Of a DNA stretch of 64,000 nucleotides, positions 1 to 9,450 are shown in pieces. The notes below the pieces were generated by a model. It was not told where the DNA came from. It searched no databases and was given only the letters and a program-made list of their open reading frames with translations. Within the stretch, counting starts at the first letter, position 1; each line of letters starts with the position of its first letter. The stretch is from Pelagibius sp. Alg239-R121 (GTDB lineage Bacteria; Pseudomonadota; Alphaproteobacteria; Kiloniellales; Kiloniellaceae). The position numbers and the translations under genes are program-made. Location: NCBI RefSeq assembly GCF_947331435.1, contig NZ_CAMZOF010000001.1, positions 806,001 through 870,000 of the forward strand, written 5' to 3'.

Positions 1-318
1 GAGGCGCCACGGACGGAAGAGGAAATGCGCAGGGTTTGCGGTGAGGTTCCAGGGGTCCATATGGCGAATCTGGTCGAAGGCGGCGCGACGCCACTCCTTC
101 CCCCGGAACTGCTTCAGGATATCGGTTATCGCGTCGCCGCTTACCCGCTGACGCTTCTCTCGGCGGCCATGAAAGCCATGACCGACGCCCTGGCCGAGAT
201 GAAGACCGGCCGGCATCCTGATGCGCAGCTTCTGGAGTTTGGCGACCTGCGCAGACTGGTGGGTTTCGACGCCTACTACGATGCCGAATCCCGCTATGCC
301 GGTGCCCGCGAGGACTAA
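1..318 (+). CDS. Isocitrate lyase/PEP mutase family protein, C-terminal part (5' end outside window)
   Basis: The reading frame is open from the first base, so only the last 105 or so residues are present. The sequence ANLVEGG followed by TPLL and then a helix with YPLTLLSAAMKAM is the typical C-terminal half of the isocitrate lyase/phosphoenolpyruvate mutase superfamily, where the last barrel strand precedes the helical tail that swaps between subunits. Members cleave or rearrange 2-oxo- or 2-hydroxy-acids (methylisocitrate, oxaloacetate, dimethylmalate, phosphonopyruvate). The active-site loop with the KKCGH-like or related signature lies upstream of the window, so the substrate cannot be assigned. 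The stop is followed 114 bases later by the DddP-like gene on the same strand, so the two may share a transcript. Confidence 0.8.
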   Translation, partial: EAPRTEEEMRRVCGEVPGVHMANLVEGGATPLLPPELLQDIGYRVAAYPLTLLSAAMKAMTDALAEMKTGRHPDAQLLEFGDLRRLVGFDAYYDAESRYAGARED

Positions 319-432
319 CTGCATCGTCCCGACCTCTGGACGCGCTGAAGCAAAAAGGCGGCGGCATTGACCGTGTCAGCAGAGCGGCGCGAGGAATAGC
401 ATGCCTGCACTTTAATCCGGAGGCCGCAATTT

Positions 433-1644
433 ATGGAGTTCGTCGCACCGCCAGCGCCTGATGAAAATGCGCTCCGCCTCGGGCGTCTCGCACGTCTGCG
501 TGCCAGCCTGCGGGAATTCGATGTTCCCGCTGTGGTGTTGCACGACCCGCACAATGTGCGCTATGCGACGGGTGCGCGAAACATGATCCCCTTCCTACTG
601 CGCAATCCAGCGCGCTATGTCTTCGTACCCCAGGAGGGGCCCGTCGTCCTTTTTGAATTCGAGGGCTGCGAGCACCTGGAAAAAGACAACCCGGCCATCG
701 ACGAAATCCGCATTTCCAAAACCGTGTCCTATGTCGCACGCGGGCCGTTAATGGCAGAGACGGCAAAGGCCTGGGCCGACGACATTGCCGGGCTGATGCG
801 CAGCCATTGCCCCGGCGAACAACGGATCGGACTGGAGCGTATCGATTCGGGGGCTGTTGCCTGCCTGCGCGATGCCGGATTCGAAATCCTTGATGCTCAG
901 CACCCAGTCGAGCGGGCGCGCTCAATCAAGACACCCGAGGAGATCATCTGTTCGAAGCGATCAGTGGCCTGCGTGATGACCGGCGAATGGAAACTACGCG
1001 ACGCCATCCGGCCCGGGATCAGCGAGAACGAACTCTGGTCGGTGCTCCACAGCCATGTCATTGCCAATAACGCCGATTACATCGAAACCAGGCTGTTGAC
1101 ATCGGGGGAGCGGACGAACCCCTGGTTCCAGGAGACCGGGACCAGGCTCCTCAATGCCGGCGAAATCGTGGCGCACGACACGGACGTTGTCGGCCCCCAT
1201 GGTTACTATGCAGACTTTTCACGCTCTTTCCTTTGCGGAGACGGTTTGCCGAGCGTGGCGCAGAAGACATTGTACCGTTTGGCTTTTGAGCAGATTCATC
1301 ACAACATGGAGCTGATCAAGCCAGGCCGCAGCTTTCGCGAGATCACCGAGGCCGCCTGGGTTATTCCGGAAGCTTTCTATGCCCGGCGCTATTACCTGCT
1401 CATGCACGGAACCGGCCTGACCGGTGAATACCCCTATATTGTTCAGGATGCGGACTATGATGCCGGTGTGAACTATGACGGCGTTATCGAGACGAACATG
1501 ATTCTCTCCGTCGAGAGCTATATTGGACACGAAGAGGGTGGAGAGGGCGTCAAGCTGGAACAACAGGTGCTGGTGACCGAAAACGGGATCGAACTGATGA
1601 GTGATTTTCCGTTTGAAGATGGGTTTTTATCAGCCGAGATCTGA
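433..1644 (+). CDS. dddP: M24-family metalloenzyme, candidate DMSP lyase DddP
   Basis: A 403-residue M24 (creatinase/aminopeptidase P fold) protein with an N-terminal creatinase-like domain (about 1-165) and a pita-bread catalytic domain (about 170-395). Visible candidate metal ligands are D249, D251, D261, H325, E361 and E376. The DxD pair, with the second aspartate ten residues before the third and the two glutamates 15 apart, fits what I recall of DddP, which cleaves dimethylsulfoniopropionate to DMS and acrylate. The stretch ETRLLTSGERTNPWFQE also resembles DddP. GGAGG lies about ten bases before the ATG. The alternative is another M24 amidinohydrolase or Xaa-Pro peptidase; family membership is sure, the lyase activity is inferred. 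Confidence 0.6.
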   Translation: MEFVAPPAPDENALRLGRLARLRASLREFDVPAVVLHDPHNVRYATGARNMIPFLLRNPARYVFVPQEGPVVLFEFEGCEHLEKDNPAIDEIRISKTVSYVARGPLMAETAKAWADDIAGLMRSHCPGEQRIGLERIDSGAVACLRDAGFEILDAQHPVERARSIKTPEEIICSKRSVACVMTGEWKLRDAIRPGISENELWSVLHSHVIANNADYIETRLLTSGERTNPWFQETGTRLLNAGEIVAHDTDVVGPHGYYADFSRSFLCGDGLPSVAQKTLYRLAFEQIHHNMELIKPGRSFREITEAAWVIPEAFYARRYYLLMHGTGLTGEYPYIVQDADYDAGVNYDGVIETNMILSVESYIGHEEGGEGVKLEQQVLVTENGIELMSDFPFEDGFLSAEI

Positions 1645-1688
1645 AGCCGGCCCGGCGAACTTGCGAACCGGTGAAACAGACTCTTGGG

Positions 1689-2198
1689 TCAGATTTCGGG
1701 ATTACCGTCTTCGTCGAAGAAGACCGCAAAACCGAGTAAATGGTCGACGAAGGTATCGTAAGCACCAAGCGGTAACAGAACCCTCTGAAAGCGTGTGGCA
1801 ACACCTGAAGGGCGCCAGGTTGCGCGGCCATCGCGGAACACGGGCTGGTGGTGTTTGCAGCACAGTTCGACGTCGAGGTGAAAGTCCCGGCCGGAGTCAT
1901 AAGGGATGAACTCGCTGACTTTCTGACCGGTGACTTCACGCCCATAGACCTCGCGAAAGCGGGTTCCGGCGACCCGCACGATGAAATCGTGATTCGGCTC
2001 TCGTTCCAACAGATAAGTGGTTGGGAGCAGTCGCGGAAAGTCCATCGGATCCACATCGCCGCGCGCCGGCAAAGCCCTCCGGCCGCGATGTTCATCCCAG
2101 TACTGGAGTGCCCAACACAGTGATTCATTCGCTTGTTCCGGAAGTTTATCCGAAACCAGATTATCCGCCGTATCACTTGTGACAGTGACGGAATACAT
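1689..2198 (-). CDS. PAS_5-type sensory protein
   Basis: A 169-residue soluble protein of the single-domain PAS family common in alphaproteobacteria (PAS_5). Seen here are the signature features: a helix with ALQYWDEHRG, the motif DPMDFPRLLP, then a beta-sheet core with DFIVRVAGTRFREVYGREVTG and a C-terminal RVLLPLG strand. No output domain is attached, so it probably works by protein contact or by binding a small ligand; the ligand is unknown. AGGAA seven bases before the ATG supports this start. A second paralogue lies just upstream on the same strand and a third at 41.1 kb. Confidence 0.85.
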   Translation of the reverse strand: MYSVTVTSDTADNLVSDKLPEQANESLCWALQYWDEHRGRRALPARGDVDPMDFPRLLPTTYLLEREPNHDFIVRVAGTRFREVYGREVTGQKVSEFIPYDSGRDFHLDVELCCKHHQPVFRDGRATWRPSGVATRFQRVLLPLGAYDTFVDHLLGFAVFFDEDGNPEI

Positions 2199-2616
2199 CG
2201 CTTGTTTCCTTATTTTTCTCTTCTCGACGCTTTCCGATCACATCGTCATGCCAGTTCGACGCAAACAGTTTTTCGCGATCTCCTCCCGCTGACACGGGGT
2301 CGATAACCAGCACTTGTATACCGAGTTCTTCTTGGCTAAGTACCGGTTGTAAAATAGTTATTCTGCCTTTCATTTAAGTTGGTGCCAGCGTCAGCCTAAT
2401 TCCATGGCCAATCCAAAGCTAGGCCCAATCCGTTGTATAGTTTCACAAACTTTCATCGAGTTGGGAAAATAGTCCCTTGGAGCTGCCATGGTGAACTTTC
2501 GATCGCGCAGGTTCGGCCGGGCATTCCTGACGCCAGAATTGCACTGAAAGACTTTTGCTCGAGCGATCCCGAAGTCCCTGCCGTCCCACTGCTGTTTCGG
2601 ATACCTCATTGAGTGC
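2199..2616. other. Intergenic region between two PAS_5 genes
   Basis: About 420 bases separate the two leftward PAS_5 genes. The part next to the downstream gene is A+T-rich and purine-rich on the coding strand and carries its ribosome binding site. Short open frames exist on the minus strand (for example 2173-2373, overlapping the start of the PAS_5 gene), but they have no recognisable similarity and no clear ribosome binding site. I see no convincing gene or RNA; a promoter for the 1689-2198 gene is likely here. Confidence 0.4.
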
Positions 2617-3144
2617 TCACTTTTCGAAATGCATTACGCCGGCGATGGATTGAACCTCCACACCGTTGTCTGACAGCGGAAGGATCAGGCGCTGATATTG
2701 CTTCATGTCATCTGTATCGATCGTGTGGATTGTGTTGCGTGTGTAGACAGCTGCGTGGCTGTCAATACAGAGCACATGCTCTTCCAAGGTTTCCGCCAGA
2801 ATTTGTCCATCGAGCAGTTCTGCCAGACTTTGGCCCTTTATCTGCCCGCCGTAGCGGCGATTGACGGCCTCGCCCACGAGCCGGAAACGAAAGTCGTTTT
2901 TTTCCACATCGAGCAGCAGGATGTAGGGAAGAAGCTGCGGAATCGAAAGAGGGTCGATTGCATTCCGGCCCGGAATCCGGCTGTCCTCGCAAAGTGAACG
3001 CCAGTAGTCGAGCATCCGCGTCAGTTTCTTATCGGCGGTTTCGGGCAAAGACTCTCCAGTGCCAATGACCTGCAGTGTCCTTTTCTGGCTAAGACGTCGT
3101 CCGGAAAAGCGCAGACCTGTCCGATCCTGTCGTGTGTTTTCCAC
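2617..3144 (-). CDS. PAS_5-type sensory protein, second copy
   Basis: A 175-residue protein with the PAS_5 architecture: MLDYWRSLCEDSRIPGR, then IDPLSIPQLLPYILLLDV, then FRFRLVGEAVNRRYGGQIKG and a final RLILPLSDNG strand. It parallels the 1689-2198 protein and the one at 41.1 kb but is clearly diverged from both. The chosen start is a GTG at 3144 with only a weak upstream GGGG; the first 40 basic residues are not part of the domain, so a shorter product starting inside is possible. Function beyond a signal-sensing fold is unknown. Confidence 0.8.
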   Translation of the reverse strand: MENTRQDRTGLRFSGRRLSQKRTLQVIGTGESLPETADKKLTRMLDYWRSLCEDSRIPGRNAIDPLSIPQLLPYILLLDVEKNDFRFRLVGEAVNRRYGGQIKGQSLAELLDGQILAETLEEHVLCIDSHAAVYTRNTIHTIDTDDMKQYQRLILPLSDNGVEVQSIAGVMHFEK

Positions 3145-3246
3145 CCCGTCAGACTACCACATTTTTTAGAACACGCATCATTTTAACACCTATGAGCTGT
3201 GTTTACGCGCCTACATCAGGGACTGCGTGACCTTCTTCCGATTTGG

Positions 3247-3453
3247 TCAGTGTGGTGCCGAAACCAGGAAGTAGAGAACACCCAAGCCAACAGCCACCGT
3301 CCCGGTGGCAAAGGTCACAATAAAGGTAGCGACCGACTGCCAGGACTGCCTGGAGTGATGGCCGGTCTTGCCGGTGGCGCGAATGGAGAGCCCCGTGCTG
3401 TGTTCTACTTCGCTCATAGCCTGTTCGACCAATTGCTGCCCTATGGATGGCAT
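3247..3453 (-). CDS. Possible small single-pass membrane protein
   Basis: A 68-residue frame whose C-terminal third is one hydrophobic segment (FIVTFATGTVAVGLGVLYFLV) after a polar, His/Ser/Thr-rich N-terminus, which is the layout of a C-tail-anchored small protein. No ribosome binding site is evident before the first ATG; an internal ATG at codon 13 is an alternative start. A competing frame of 100 codons overlaps it at 3203-3505, but looks like a shadow (Arg/Cys/Pro-rich). No family recognised; it may be chance. Confidence 0.35.
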   Translation of the reverse strand: MPSIGQQLVEQAMSEVEHSTGLSIRATGKTGHHSRQSWQSVATFIVTFATGTVAVGLGVLYFLVSAPH

Positions 3454-3831
3454 GTCTCATCGGAGGACAAGCCAATAGAGCTCGTTGCTGCAGGGTTTCT
3501 GCCAAGGCCCTGGATATTGCTCACAGCCGACTGTGCAGAGCTGGATCAGGACCTCTGTTCCGATGCCATTAAAGCGGAATAGACTTAAAATCTGGTTTAG
3601 CGTCGAAGGCGGGGAAGGACCGGCTTTTGATCTGAGTAGTCACTGATCGCTGTCGGCCTCACAAAAATTTGTCAAACAACCGGGCTCTGCCGACGAAGTA
3701 TCCCGCAAAATTCATTTATTTCCGATAGCTACTCCCCATTAACCAAAGAATACTATAGCCTCAAACGAGGTGACACGAACAATCGGCCGCAATTGAGTAA
3801 AGCAGCCAGAATTCCGGGGGGGATCGCGAAA
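3454..3831. promoter_or_regulatory. Leader region upstream of NAD-glutamate dehydrogenase
   Basis: About 380 bases without a convincing gene. The last 180 bases are richer in A+T than the surroundings and contain a TACTAT hexamer at 3751-3756 that could be a -10 element, though no good -35 sits at the right distance. The promoter of the dehydrogenase is expected here. No riboswitch-like fold or terminator was recognised. Confidence 0.3.
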
Positions 3832-6800
3832 ATGGCAAGTCATGCCGAAGAGCACAAATCGGAACTTATTGAGACGCTCTGTGAACGCGCACGTAAACGT
3901 CTCGATGCCAAGCGGTCGGAAGACGCGGTACGCTTTCTCAAACAGTTTTATGCCCATGTCGCGCCGGACGACATTCTTGGCGAGTCGGTAGACAACCTTT
4001 ATGGCGCCGCCCTGTCGTTGTGGGGGCAGGCATCCCAACGCAAACAAGGTGAGGCGAAGGTCAGGGTCTATAATCCTAGGCCCGAGGAATACGGCTGGAA
4101 GTCGTCCCATACGGTTGTTGAAATCATCAATGACGACATGCCGTTTTTGGTGGATTCGATCACCGCCGCCATCGGTCTGCTCGAAGCCGAAGTGTTTCTC
4201 GTCATCCATCCTATCATCCGTGTCGAACGTGACGCCAAGGGCAAGCTGAAGAAGCTCTTTGACGATATCGAAGGTGACAACCGCGAATCAGTCATGCAGC
4301 TGCAGATCAGCGAACAGCCCTCAGAGCAGCAAAGCGAGTTTCGGGAGCGTCTGGAACAGGTGCTCGCCGACGTGAGAGTTGCGGTTGACGACTGGCAGCC
4401 CATGCGCGGACAGATGGAAGACATTATTTCCGATCTGGAGAAAAATCCGCCCTCAATTCCCAAAGCCGAGATCGAGGAAGGGATCTCCTTTCTGAAATGG
4501 CTGAACGACGACCACTTTACCTATCTCGGGTACCGCGAGTACCGCTTTGAGGGCCGAGGTAAAAAGGCCGTGTCAAAGGTTTTGGACGAAGTCGGTCTCG
4601 GGGTTCTACGCGACAATTCGGTTCAGGTATTCGATGGCCTCCGTAATCTCGGTAGCTTGCCCGCGGAAATACAAGACTTCGTGAAAAAGTCCGATCTGCT
4701 GCGGGTAACCAAGGCCAACAGCCGCTCCAGCGTTCACCGGGCCGTGCATATGGACACTGCCGCGATCAAGGTGTTCGACGCGAAGGGCAAGGTAGTCGGC
4801 GAACGTCTGTTCATCGGCCTCTTCACATCCGTCGCCTATTCCCGGTCACCGCGTGATATTCCGCTGCTGCGCACCAAGGTCGATACCCTGATCGAGCGTT
4901 CCGGGTTTTCGCCCGGCAGTCATGACGGCAAGGCCCTGACTCATATCCTGGAGAGCTATCCGCGCGACGAATTGTTCCAGATCACGGAAGACGAGCTTCT
5001 GGGTACCGCGATGGGCGTGCTTCATCTGCAGGAGCGGCAGCGCATTGCACTTTTCCTGAGGCGTGATCCCTTTGAACGCTTTGTCTCTTGTCTGGTTTAC
5101 GTGCCGCGCGACCGCTACGACAGTGCTTTGCGGCTTCGGATGCAGAACATCGTTTCCGAGGCTTTCAGTGGCTCTATCACCGCCTTCTACACGCACTTGA
5201 CCGATGAGGCTCTGGCGCGGCTGCACATCATCGTGAAAACCACGCGCGGTGAGATCCCCGACGTCGATCATGGAACGTTGGAACGCAAGCTCGCAGAAGC
5301 TGGCCGCTCCTGGGTCGACCGCCTCGAAGAGGCCTTGATCGAAGATCGGGGCGAAGAGCGCGGTATCCGGAGCCTGCGCCGCTTCTCCAAAGCCTTTCCG
5401 GCCAGCTACCAGGATCATTTCAACGAACACGATGCGGCTTTCGACGTAAAGCGCATCGACGAGGCGCAAGACAGCGGCGGTCTCGCTATGAATGTTTACC
5501 GGCCGCTGGAGGCCGAAGCGCACCGGCTGCATTTTAAGCTCTATATTGCGGACCAGCCGGTTCCGCTGTCCGACGTTCTGCCGATGCTGGAGAACATGGG
5601 GCTGAAGGTAATCAGCGAGAATCCCTATAAGATTCACCCCGCCAAGTCCGACAATCCGGTCTGGATGCATGACTTTCAGATGGTCACGCAGGATGGCGAT
5701 GAAATCGACATTCCTTCGGTTAAACGTGCCTTCCACGAAGCCTTTGCCAAGGTCTGGCGCGGCGATATGGAAAACGACGGTTTCAACAGGCTCGTACTGA
5801 AGGCAGAGTTGACGGCAAGAGAGCTGACGATCCTGCGCGCCTACTGTAAATATCTGCGGCAGGCACAGATCCCTTTCAGCCAGAGCTATATGGAAGAGAC
5901 TCTCGCCGGGAATCCAAAAATAACCCGGCTGCTTGTCGATCTGTTCCAGACCCGGTTCGGACAAGAAGGTGGCGCCGCCCAGAGTGACGAAACCCGGGAT
6001 GCCGAGGCCGACTCAATAGTCGAGCGCATACACGGACTGTTGGATCAGGTCAGCAACCTGGACGAAGACCGGATCATCCGTCGCTTCCTTAACTGCATCG
6101 AATGCACGCTGCGGACAAATTTTGCCCAAACGGCAGAGGACGACGAGCCCAAAAGTTATCTCTCCTTCAAGTTCGACTCGCGCAACATAGATGAATTGCC
6201 GTTGCCCCGGCCGTTCCGGGAGATCTTCGTCTACAGCCCGCGCATTGAGGGCGTGCACCTGCGTTTCGGCATGGTGGCACGCGGCGGCCTGCGTTGGTCC
6301 GACCGGCGCGAGGACTTCCGGACCGAGATCCTAGGCCTGGTCAAGGCGCAGCAGGTCAAGAATGCTGTGATCGTGCCGGTTGGCTCAAAGGGTGGTTTCG
6401 TCGTCAAACAACCGCCGGCAGCCGATGCGGGCCGGGAAGCTTTCCTGGCTGAAGGCATTGAATGCTACAAGACCTTCATTCGCGGACTGCTGGACATTAC
6501 TGACAATCTGCAGACCGGCGAGCTGGTGCCACCCGAGGCGGTGGTCAGGCGCGATGCTGACGACCCATACCTCGTGGTGGCGGCAGACAAGGGAACCGCG
6601 ACCTTCTCGGATATCGCGAACGGCGTGTCGATCGATTACGGATTCTGGCTCGACGATGCTTTCGCATCGGGCGGATCTGTCGGCTATGACCATAAAAAAA
6701 TGGGCATCACGGCACGTGGAGCATGGGAATCGGTCAAGCGGCATTTCCGTGAGCTCGGCAAGGACACTCAGAGCGAAACCTTTACCTGCATCGGCGTCGG

Positions 6801-8679
6801 CGACATGTCCGGCGATGTCTTCGGCAACGGCATGTTGTTGTCCGAACAGATCAAGATGGTTGCCGCGTTCAACCATATGCACATCTTCGTTGACCCTGAT
6901 CCGAACCCGGCAAAGTCGTTTGCTGAGCGCAAACGCCTGTTTGAGCTGCCGCGCTCGGCCTGGACCGACTATAACGAGAAGCTGATCTCGAAAGGCGGCG
7001 GCATCTTCGACCGATCAGCGAAGTCACTGCCGATCTCGCGCGAGATGAAGGCATTGTTCGAAATCGACGAGGACAGCCTGACGCCAATCGAACTGCTACG
7101 CGCTATCTTGAAATCTGAGGCGGAGCTCCTCTGGTTTGGCGGTATCGGTACGTACGTGAAGTCGAGTATGGAAACCAACGCCGATGCCGGCGACCGTGCG
7201 AACGACGCCCTGCGCATCAATGCAAAGGAACTGCGCTGCAAGGTGATCGGTGAGGGTGCCAACCTCGGCATGACCCAGCGGGCGCGGATCGAATACGCCC
7301 AGCATGGCGGGCGCAGCAATACCGACTCCATCGACAACTCGGCCGGTGTCGATTGTTCCGACCATGAGGTGAACATCAAGATCCTGCTGGGCGATATCGA
7401 GCAGTCCGGCGATATGACTCGCAAGCAACGAGACAAGCTTCTGGAGAAGATGACCGATGAGGTCGCGGAGCTGGTGCTTCGGGACAACTATCTGCAGACT
7501 CAGGCGATTACGGTGACGGCAGGCCTGGGCGCGCATCTGCTGGACCGCTTCGCCCGTTATATGCGGGTGTTGGAAAAGCAGGGCGATCTCAATCGCGCGA
7601 TCGAATACCTGCCGGACGACGAAACGATCGGCGAACGCCTCAAACAGGGCGCGGGCCTGACCCGGCCGGAGCTTTCGGTCCTGCTGTCTTATGCCAAGAT
7701 CACGCTCTACGAGGAAATCCTGGCATCCGACCTGCCGGATGATGCCTACATGGCCGGCGCCCTGATCGAGTACTTCCCCAAGATTTTGGGTAAGGAGTAT
7801 GCCGAAGCTATCTCGCGGCATCGCCTGCGCCGGGAAATCATCGCGACCGTGGTGACCAACGACATGGTCAACCGGGTCGGCATCACCTTTGTTCACGAGG
7901 TGAAAGAAAAGACGGGGATGCCGGCAGCCGACATCGCCCGGGCCTACAACATCGCCTGCGAAGTCTTCGGCCTGCGCGATCTGTTCCAACAGATCGAGGT
8001 GCTGGACAATCAGGTGCCTGCTGAACTTCAGGCGGAAATGCTGGTCGAAGTCGGCCGTCTGATCGAGCAGGGTACGGTGTGGTTCCTGCGCAACGGCGAG
8101 CACCCGCTCGACATCGAAAAGAACATCAAGGTCTACGGCAAGTCGCTCGGACAGCTGATTTCCGATCTGAAGGTCATGTTGTCACTGGAGGCCCGGCGTC
8201 AGCTCAGTGTGCGGACTAAGGACTATCGCAGTAAGGGCGTTCCGGAGGAACTCGCAGGCCGGGTTGCAAGCCTGGCACTGCTGGTGCCGGCTGGCGATAT
8301 CGTTTCGGCGGCACAGCGCACGAAGCTGCCGGTCGAACAGGCCGGGATGACCTACTTCGCGATCGGAGACCGCTTCGGCTTCGACTGGCTGCGCCGCGCT
8401 GCACGCCGCCTGCCCAGCGATTCCGCCTGGGACAAGTTGGCGGTCACGGCGATCGTCGATGATCTCTATGGGCATCAGAGTGCCTTGACGACCAGCGTCC
8501 TCGATGCGGACAAAAAATCCGCCGAGGCTGCAGAGGTCATCAACACCTGGGCTGCCGCCCGCCGGCCCATCGTTGCACGGACGGAACAGTTGCTGGCGGA
8601 GTTGAACGCCGCCGGTAATCCGGATCTGGCGATGCTTGCCGTGGCAAACCGGCAGCTTAAGTCGCTGGTGTCGGGCTGA
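3832..8679 (+). CDS. gdhB: NAD-specific glutamate dehydrogenase, large (180 kDa) type
   Basis: A roughly 1,615-residue NAD-dependent glutamate dehydrogenase of the large class, which deaminates glutamate to 2-oxoglutarate and ammonia, usually for catabolism of glutamate and arginine. The N-terminal half carries ACT-like regulatory modules. The catalytic domain shows MVARGGLRWSDRREDFRTE followed by KNAVIVPVGSKGG (about 810-855), then the nucleotide-binding GVGDMSGDVFGNG (about 988) and VIGEGANLGMTQRARIE. Length matches the family. I place the start at the ATG at 3832 (MASHAEEHK), preceded by a G-rich stretch; a TTG at 3793 would add 13 residues with no better ribosome binding site. It is transcribed alone, ending at a strong hairpin facing ybjQ. 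Confidence 0.97.
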   Translation: MASHAEEHKSELIETLCERARKRLDAKRSEDAVRFLKQFYAHVAPDDILGESVDNLYGAALSLWGQASQRKQGEAKVRVYNPRPEEYGWKSSHTVVEIINDDMPFLVDSITAAIGLLEAEVFLVIHPIIRVERDAKGKLKKLFDDIEGDNRESVMQLQISEQPSEQQSEFRERLEQVLADVRVAVDDWQPMRGQMEDIISDLEKNPPSIPKAEIEEGISFLKWLNDDHFTYLGYREYRFEGRGKKAVSKVLDEVGLGVLRDNSVQVFDGLRNLGSLPAEIQDFVKKSDLLRVTKANSRSSVHRAVHMDTAAIKVFDAKGKVVGERLFIGLFTSVAYSRSPRDIPLLRTKVDTLIERSGFSPGSHDGKALTHILESYPRDELFQITEDELLGTAMGVLHLQERQRIALFLRRDPFERFVSCLVYVPRDRYDSALRLRMQNIVSEAFSGSITAFYTHLTDEALARLHIIVKTTRGEIPDVDHGTLERKLAEAGRSWVDRLEEALIEDRGEERGIRSLRRFSKAFPASYQDHFNEHDAAFDVKRIDEAQDSGGLAMNVYRPLEAEAHRLHFKLYIADQPVPLSDVLPMLENMGLKVISENPYKIHPAKSDNPVWMHDFQMVTQDGDEIDIPSVKRAFHEAFAKVWRGDMENDGFNRLVLKAELTARELTILRAYCKYLRQAQIPFSQSYMEETLAGNPKITRLLVDLFQTRFGQEGGAAQSDETRDAEADSIVERIHGLLDQVSNLDEDRIIRRFLNCIECTLRTNFAQTAEDDEPKSYLSFKFDSRNIDELPLPRPFREIFVYSPRIEGVHLRFGMVARGGLRWSDRREDFRTEILGLVKAQQVKNAVIVPVGSKGGFVVKQPPAADAGREAFLAEGIECYKTFIRGLLDITDNLQTGELVPPEAVVRRDADDPYLVVAADKGTATFSDIANGVSIDYGFWLDDAFASGGSVGYDHKKMGITARGAWESVKRHFRELGKDTQSETFTCIGVGDMSGDVFGNGMLLSEQIKMVAAFNHMHIFVDPDPNPAKSFAERKRLFELPRSAWTDYNEKLISKGGGIFDRSAKSLPISREMKALFEIDEDSLTPIELLRAILKSEAELLWFGGIGTYVKSSMETNADAGDRANDALRINAKELRCKVIGEGANLGMTQRARIEYAQHGGRSNTDSIDNSAGVDCSDHEVNIKILLGDIEQSGDMTRKQRDKLLEKMTDEVAELVLRDNYLQTQAITVTAGLGAHLLDRFARYMRVLEKQGDLNRAIEYLPDDETIGERLKQGAGLTRPELSVLLSYAKITLYEEILASDLPDDAYMAGALIEYFPKILGKEYAEAISRHRLRREIIATVVTNDMVNRVGITFVHEVKEKTGMPAADIARAYNIACEVFGLRDLFQQIEVLDNQVPAELQAEMLVEVGRLIEQGTVWFLRNGEHPLDIEKNIKVYGKSLGQLISDLKVMLSLEARRQLSVRTKDYRSKGVPEELAGRVASLALLVPAGDIVSAAQRTKLPVEQAGMTYFAIGDRFGFDWLRRAARRLPSDSAWDKLAVTAIVDDLYGHQSALTTSVLDADKKSAEAAEVINTWAAARRPIVARTEQLLAELNAAGNPDLAMLAVANRQLKSLVSG

Positions 8680-8699
8680 AGGTGTTATAGGGGAGTGTG

Positions 8700-8725
8700 C
8701 CGGTCCGGGTTTCAACCCGGATCGG
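8700..8725. terminator. Strong hairpin between converging genes
   Basis: A near-perfect 12-base-pair inverted repeat, with arms 8700-8711 and 8714-8725 around two bases and one G-T pair, lies 20 bases after the glutamate dehydrogenase stop and before the end of the leftward ybjQ-like gene. There is no T-tract on either side, so it may act as a bidirectional terminator or an RNA 3'-end stabiliser rather than a classical intrinsic terminator. Confidence 0.5.
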
Positions 8726-8742
8726 CGTTACCACGAGCGACG

Positions 8743-9057
8743 CTATTCAATGCGGACAGCGGTGCCGTTGGCGCTGACCATCAGCATCGAATCGCCCACG
8801 GTTTCGTAGTCCAGGTCGACGCCGATAACAGCATTTGCGCCTAATTCCTGAGCCTGTTCCACCATGTCTTCCATCGCGTGTTCCTTGGCGCCGCGCAGAG
8901 CTTTTTCGTATCCGCCCGCGCGACCACCGACCACGTCGCGAATTCTGGCGAAAAAATCCCGGAAGAAGTTGGCGCCGACAATGGCGTCGCCGCTGACGAT
9001 ACCCATGTAAGCGACGACGCGTTTGCCTTCGATTGAATCCGTGGTGACGATCTGCAT
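8743..9057 (-). CDS. YbjQ family (UPF0145) protein
   Basis: A 104-residue protein of the YbjQ/UPF0145 family, which forms a small pentameric fold with a putative heavy-metal-binding annotation but no established function. The family pattern is clear: an N-terminal [27 protein letters not shown], a central [15 protein letters not shown], then the [26 protein letters not shown] block at the C-terminus. Length is normal. An AAGGAACCACGCC leader precedes the ATG. It is followed by no partner gene; the MazG-like gene lies 60 bases upstream on the same strand and could be cotranscribed. Confidence 0.92.
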   Translation of the reverse strand: MQIVTTDSIEGKRVVAYMGIVSGDAIVGANFFRDFFARIRDVVGGRAGGYEKALRGAKEHAMEDMVEQAQELGANAVIGVDLDYETVGDSMLMVSANGTAVRIE

Positions 9058-9117
9058 GGCGTGGTTCCTTTTGAACGTACTGGGTAACGATAAGTCTAAT
9101 TTTATCTGAGGCGGCGG

Positions 9118-9450
9118 TTAAAGCGTTTCGACGTGCTGCCCTGTGCCGTCTCCTGCGCGAATCCATTTCCGCGCCCGGTTGACGGCCATCTTTCGCGCAA
9201 CGGATTCGTTAAGATCATAACCCAGATCCTCGGCCAACCGGTAAAGCAGGATCATGACATCCGCGGTTTCCATCGCGGCTTCCGGCGGCTGGCCTGCGCT
9301 CACCGCCTCTGCGAGCTCAGCGAGTTCTTGTTGCGCGCGGGTTACCAAGTCGATCGGATTTTTCGCAAGTCCGAAAGTTGCCTGACCCCAGGCGGCAATA
9401 CTCGCTTGATTTTCCGAAGTGATCGGAGACTGGTCTCGAGAGGCTGACAT
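9118..9450 (-). CDS. MazG-like nucleotide pyrophosphohydrolase domain protein
   Basis: A 110-residue all-alpha protein resembling the MazG/dUTPase-like NTP pyrophosphohydrolases, in particular the phage-type dATP/dGTP diphosphohydrolase domain. Candidate magnesium ligands are in the helix QQELAELAEAV and in the ETADVMILLYRLAEDLG helix (ExxD), followed by an RKMAVNRARKW tail. Such enzymes hydrolyse (d)NTPs to monophosphate and pyrophosphate. The start at 9450 is chosen because AAGGA lies five bases upstream of this ATG; a longer frame to 9525 has no support. The substrate cannot be read from the sequence. Confidence 0.75.
   Translation of the reverse strand: MSASRDQSPITSENQASIAAWGQATFGLAKNPIDLVTRAQQELAELAEAVSAGQPPEAAMETADVMILLYRLAEDLGYDLNESVARKMAVNRARKWIRAGDGTGQHVETL

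Noticed and set aside
2173-2373. 66-codon minus-strand frame upstream of the first PAS_5 gene
   Set aside because: Overlaps the start of the PAS_5 gene, no ribosome binding site, no family.
4846-5964. Long open frame on the minus strand inside the glutamate dehydrogenase gene (372 codons)
   Set aside because: Antisense to a clear catalytic protein; produced by high GC and codon bias, with no recognisable protein family.
7096-8103. 335-codon minus-strand frame in glutamate dehydrogenase
   Set aside because: Same reason; His/Gln-rich composition typical of an antisense shadow.
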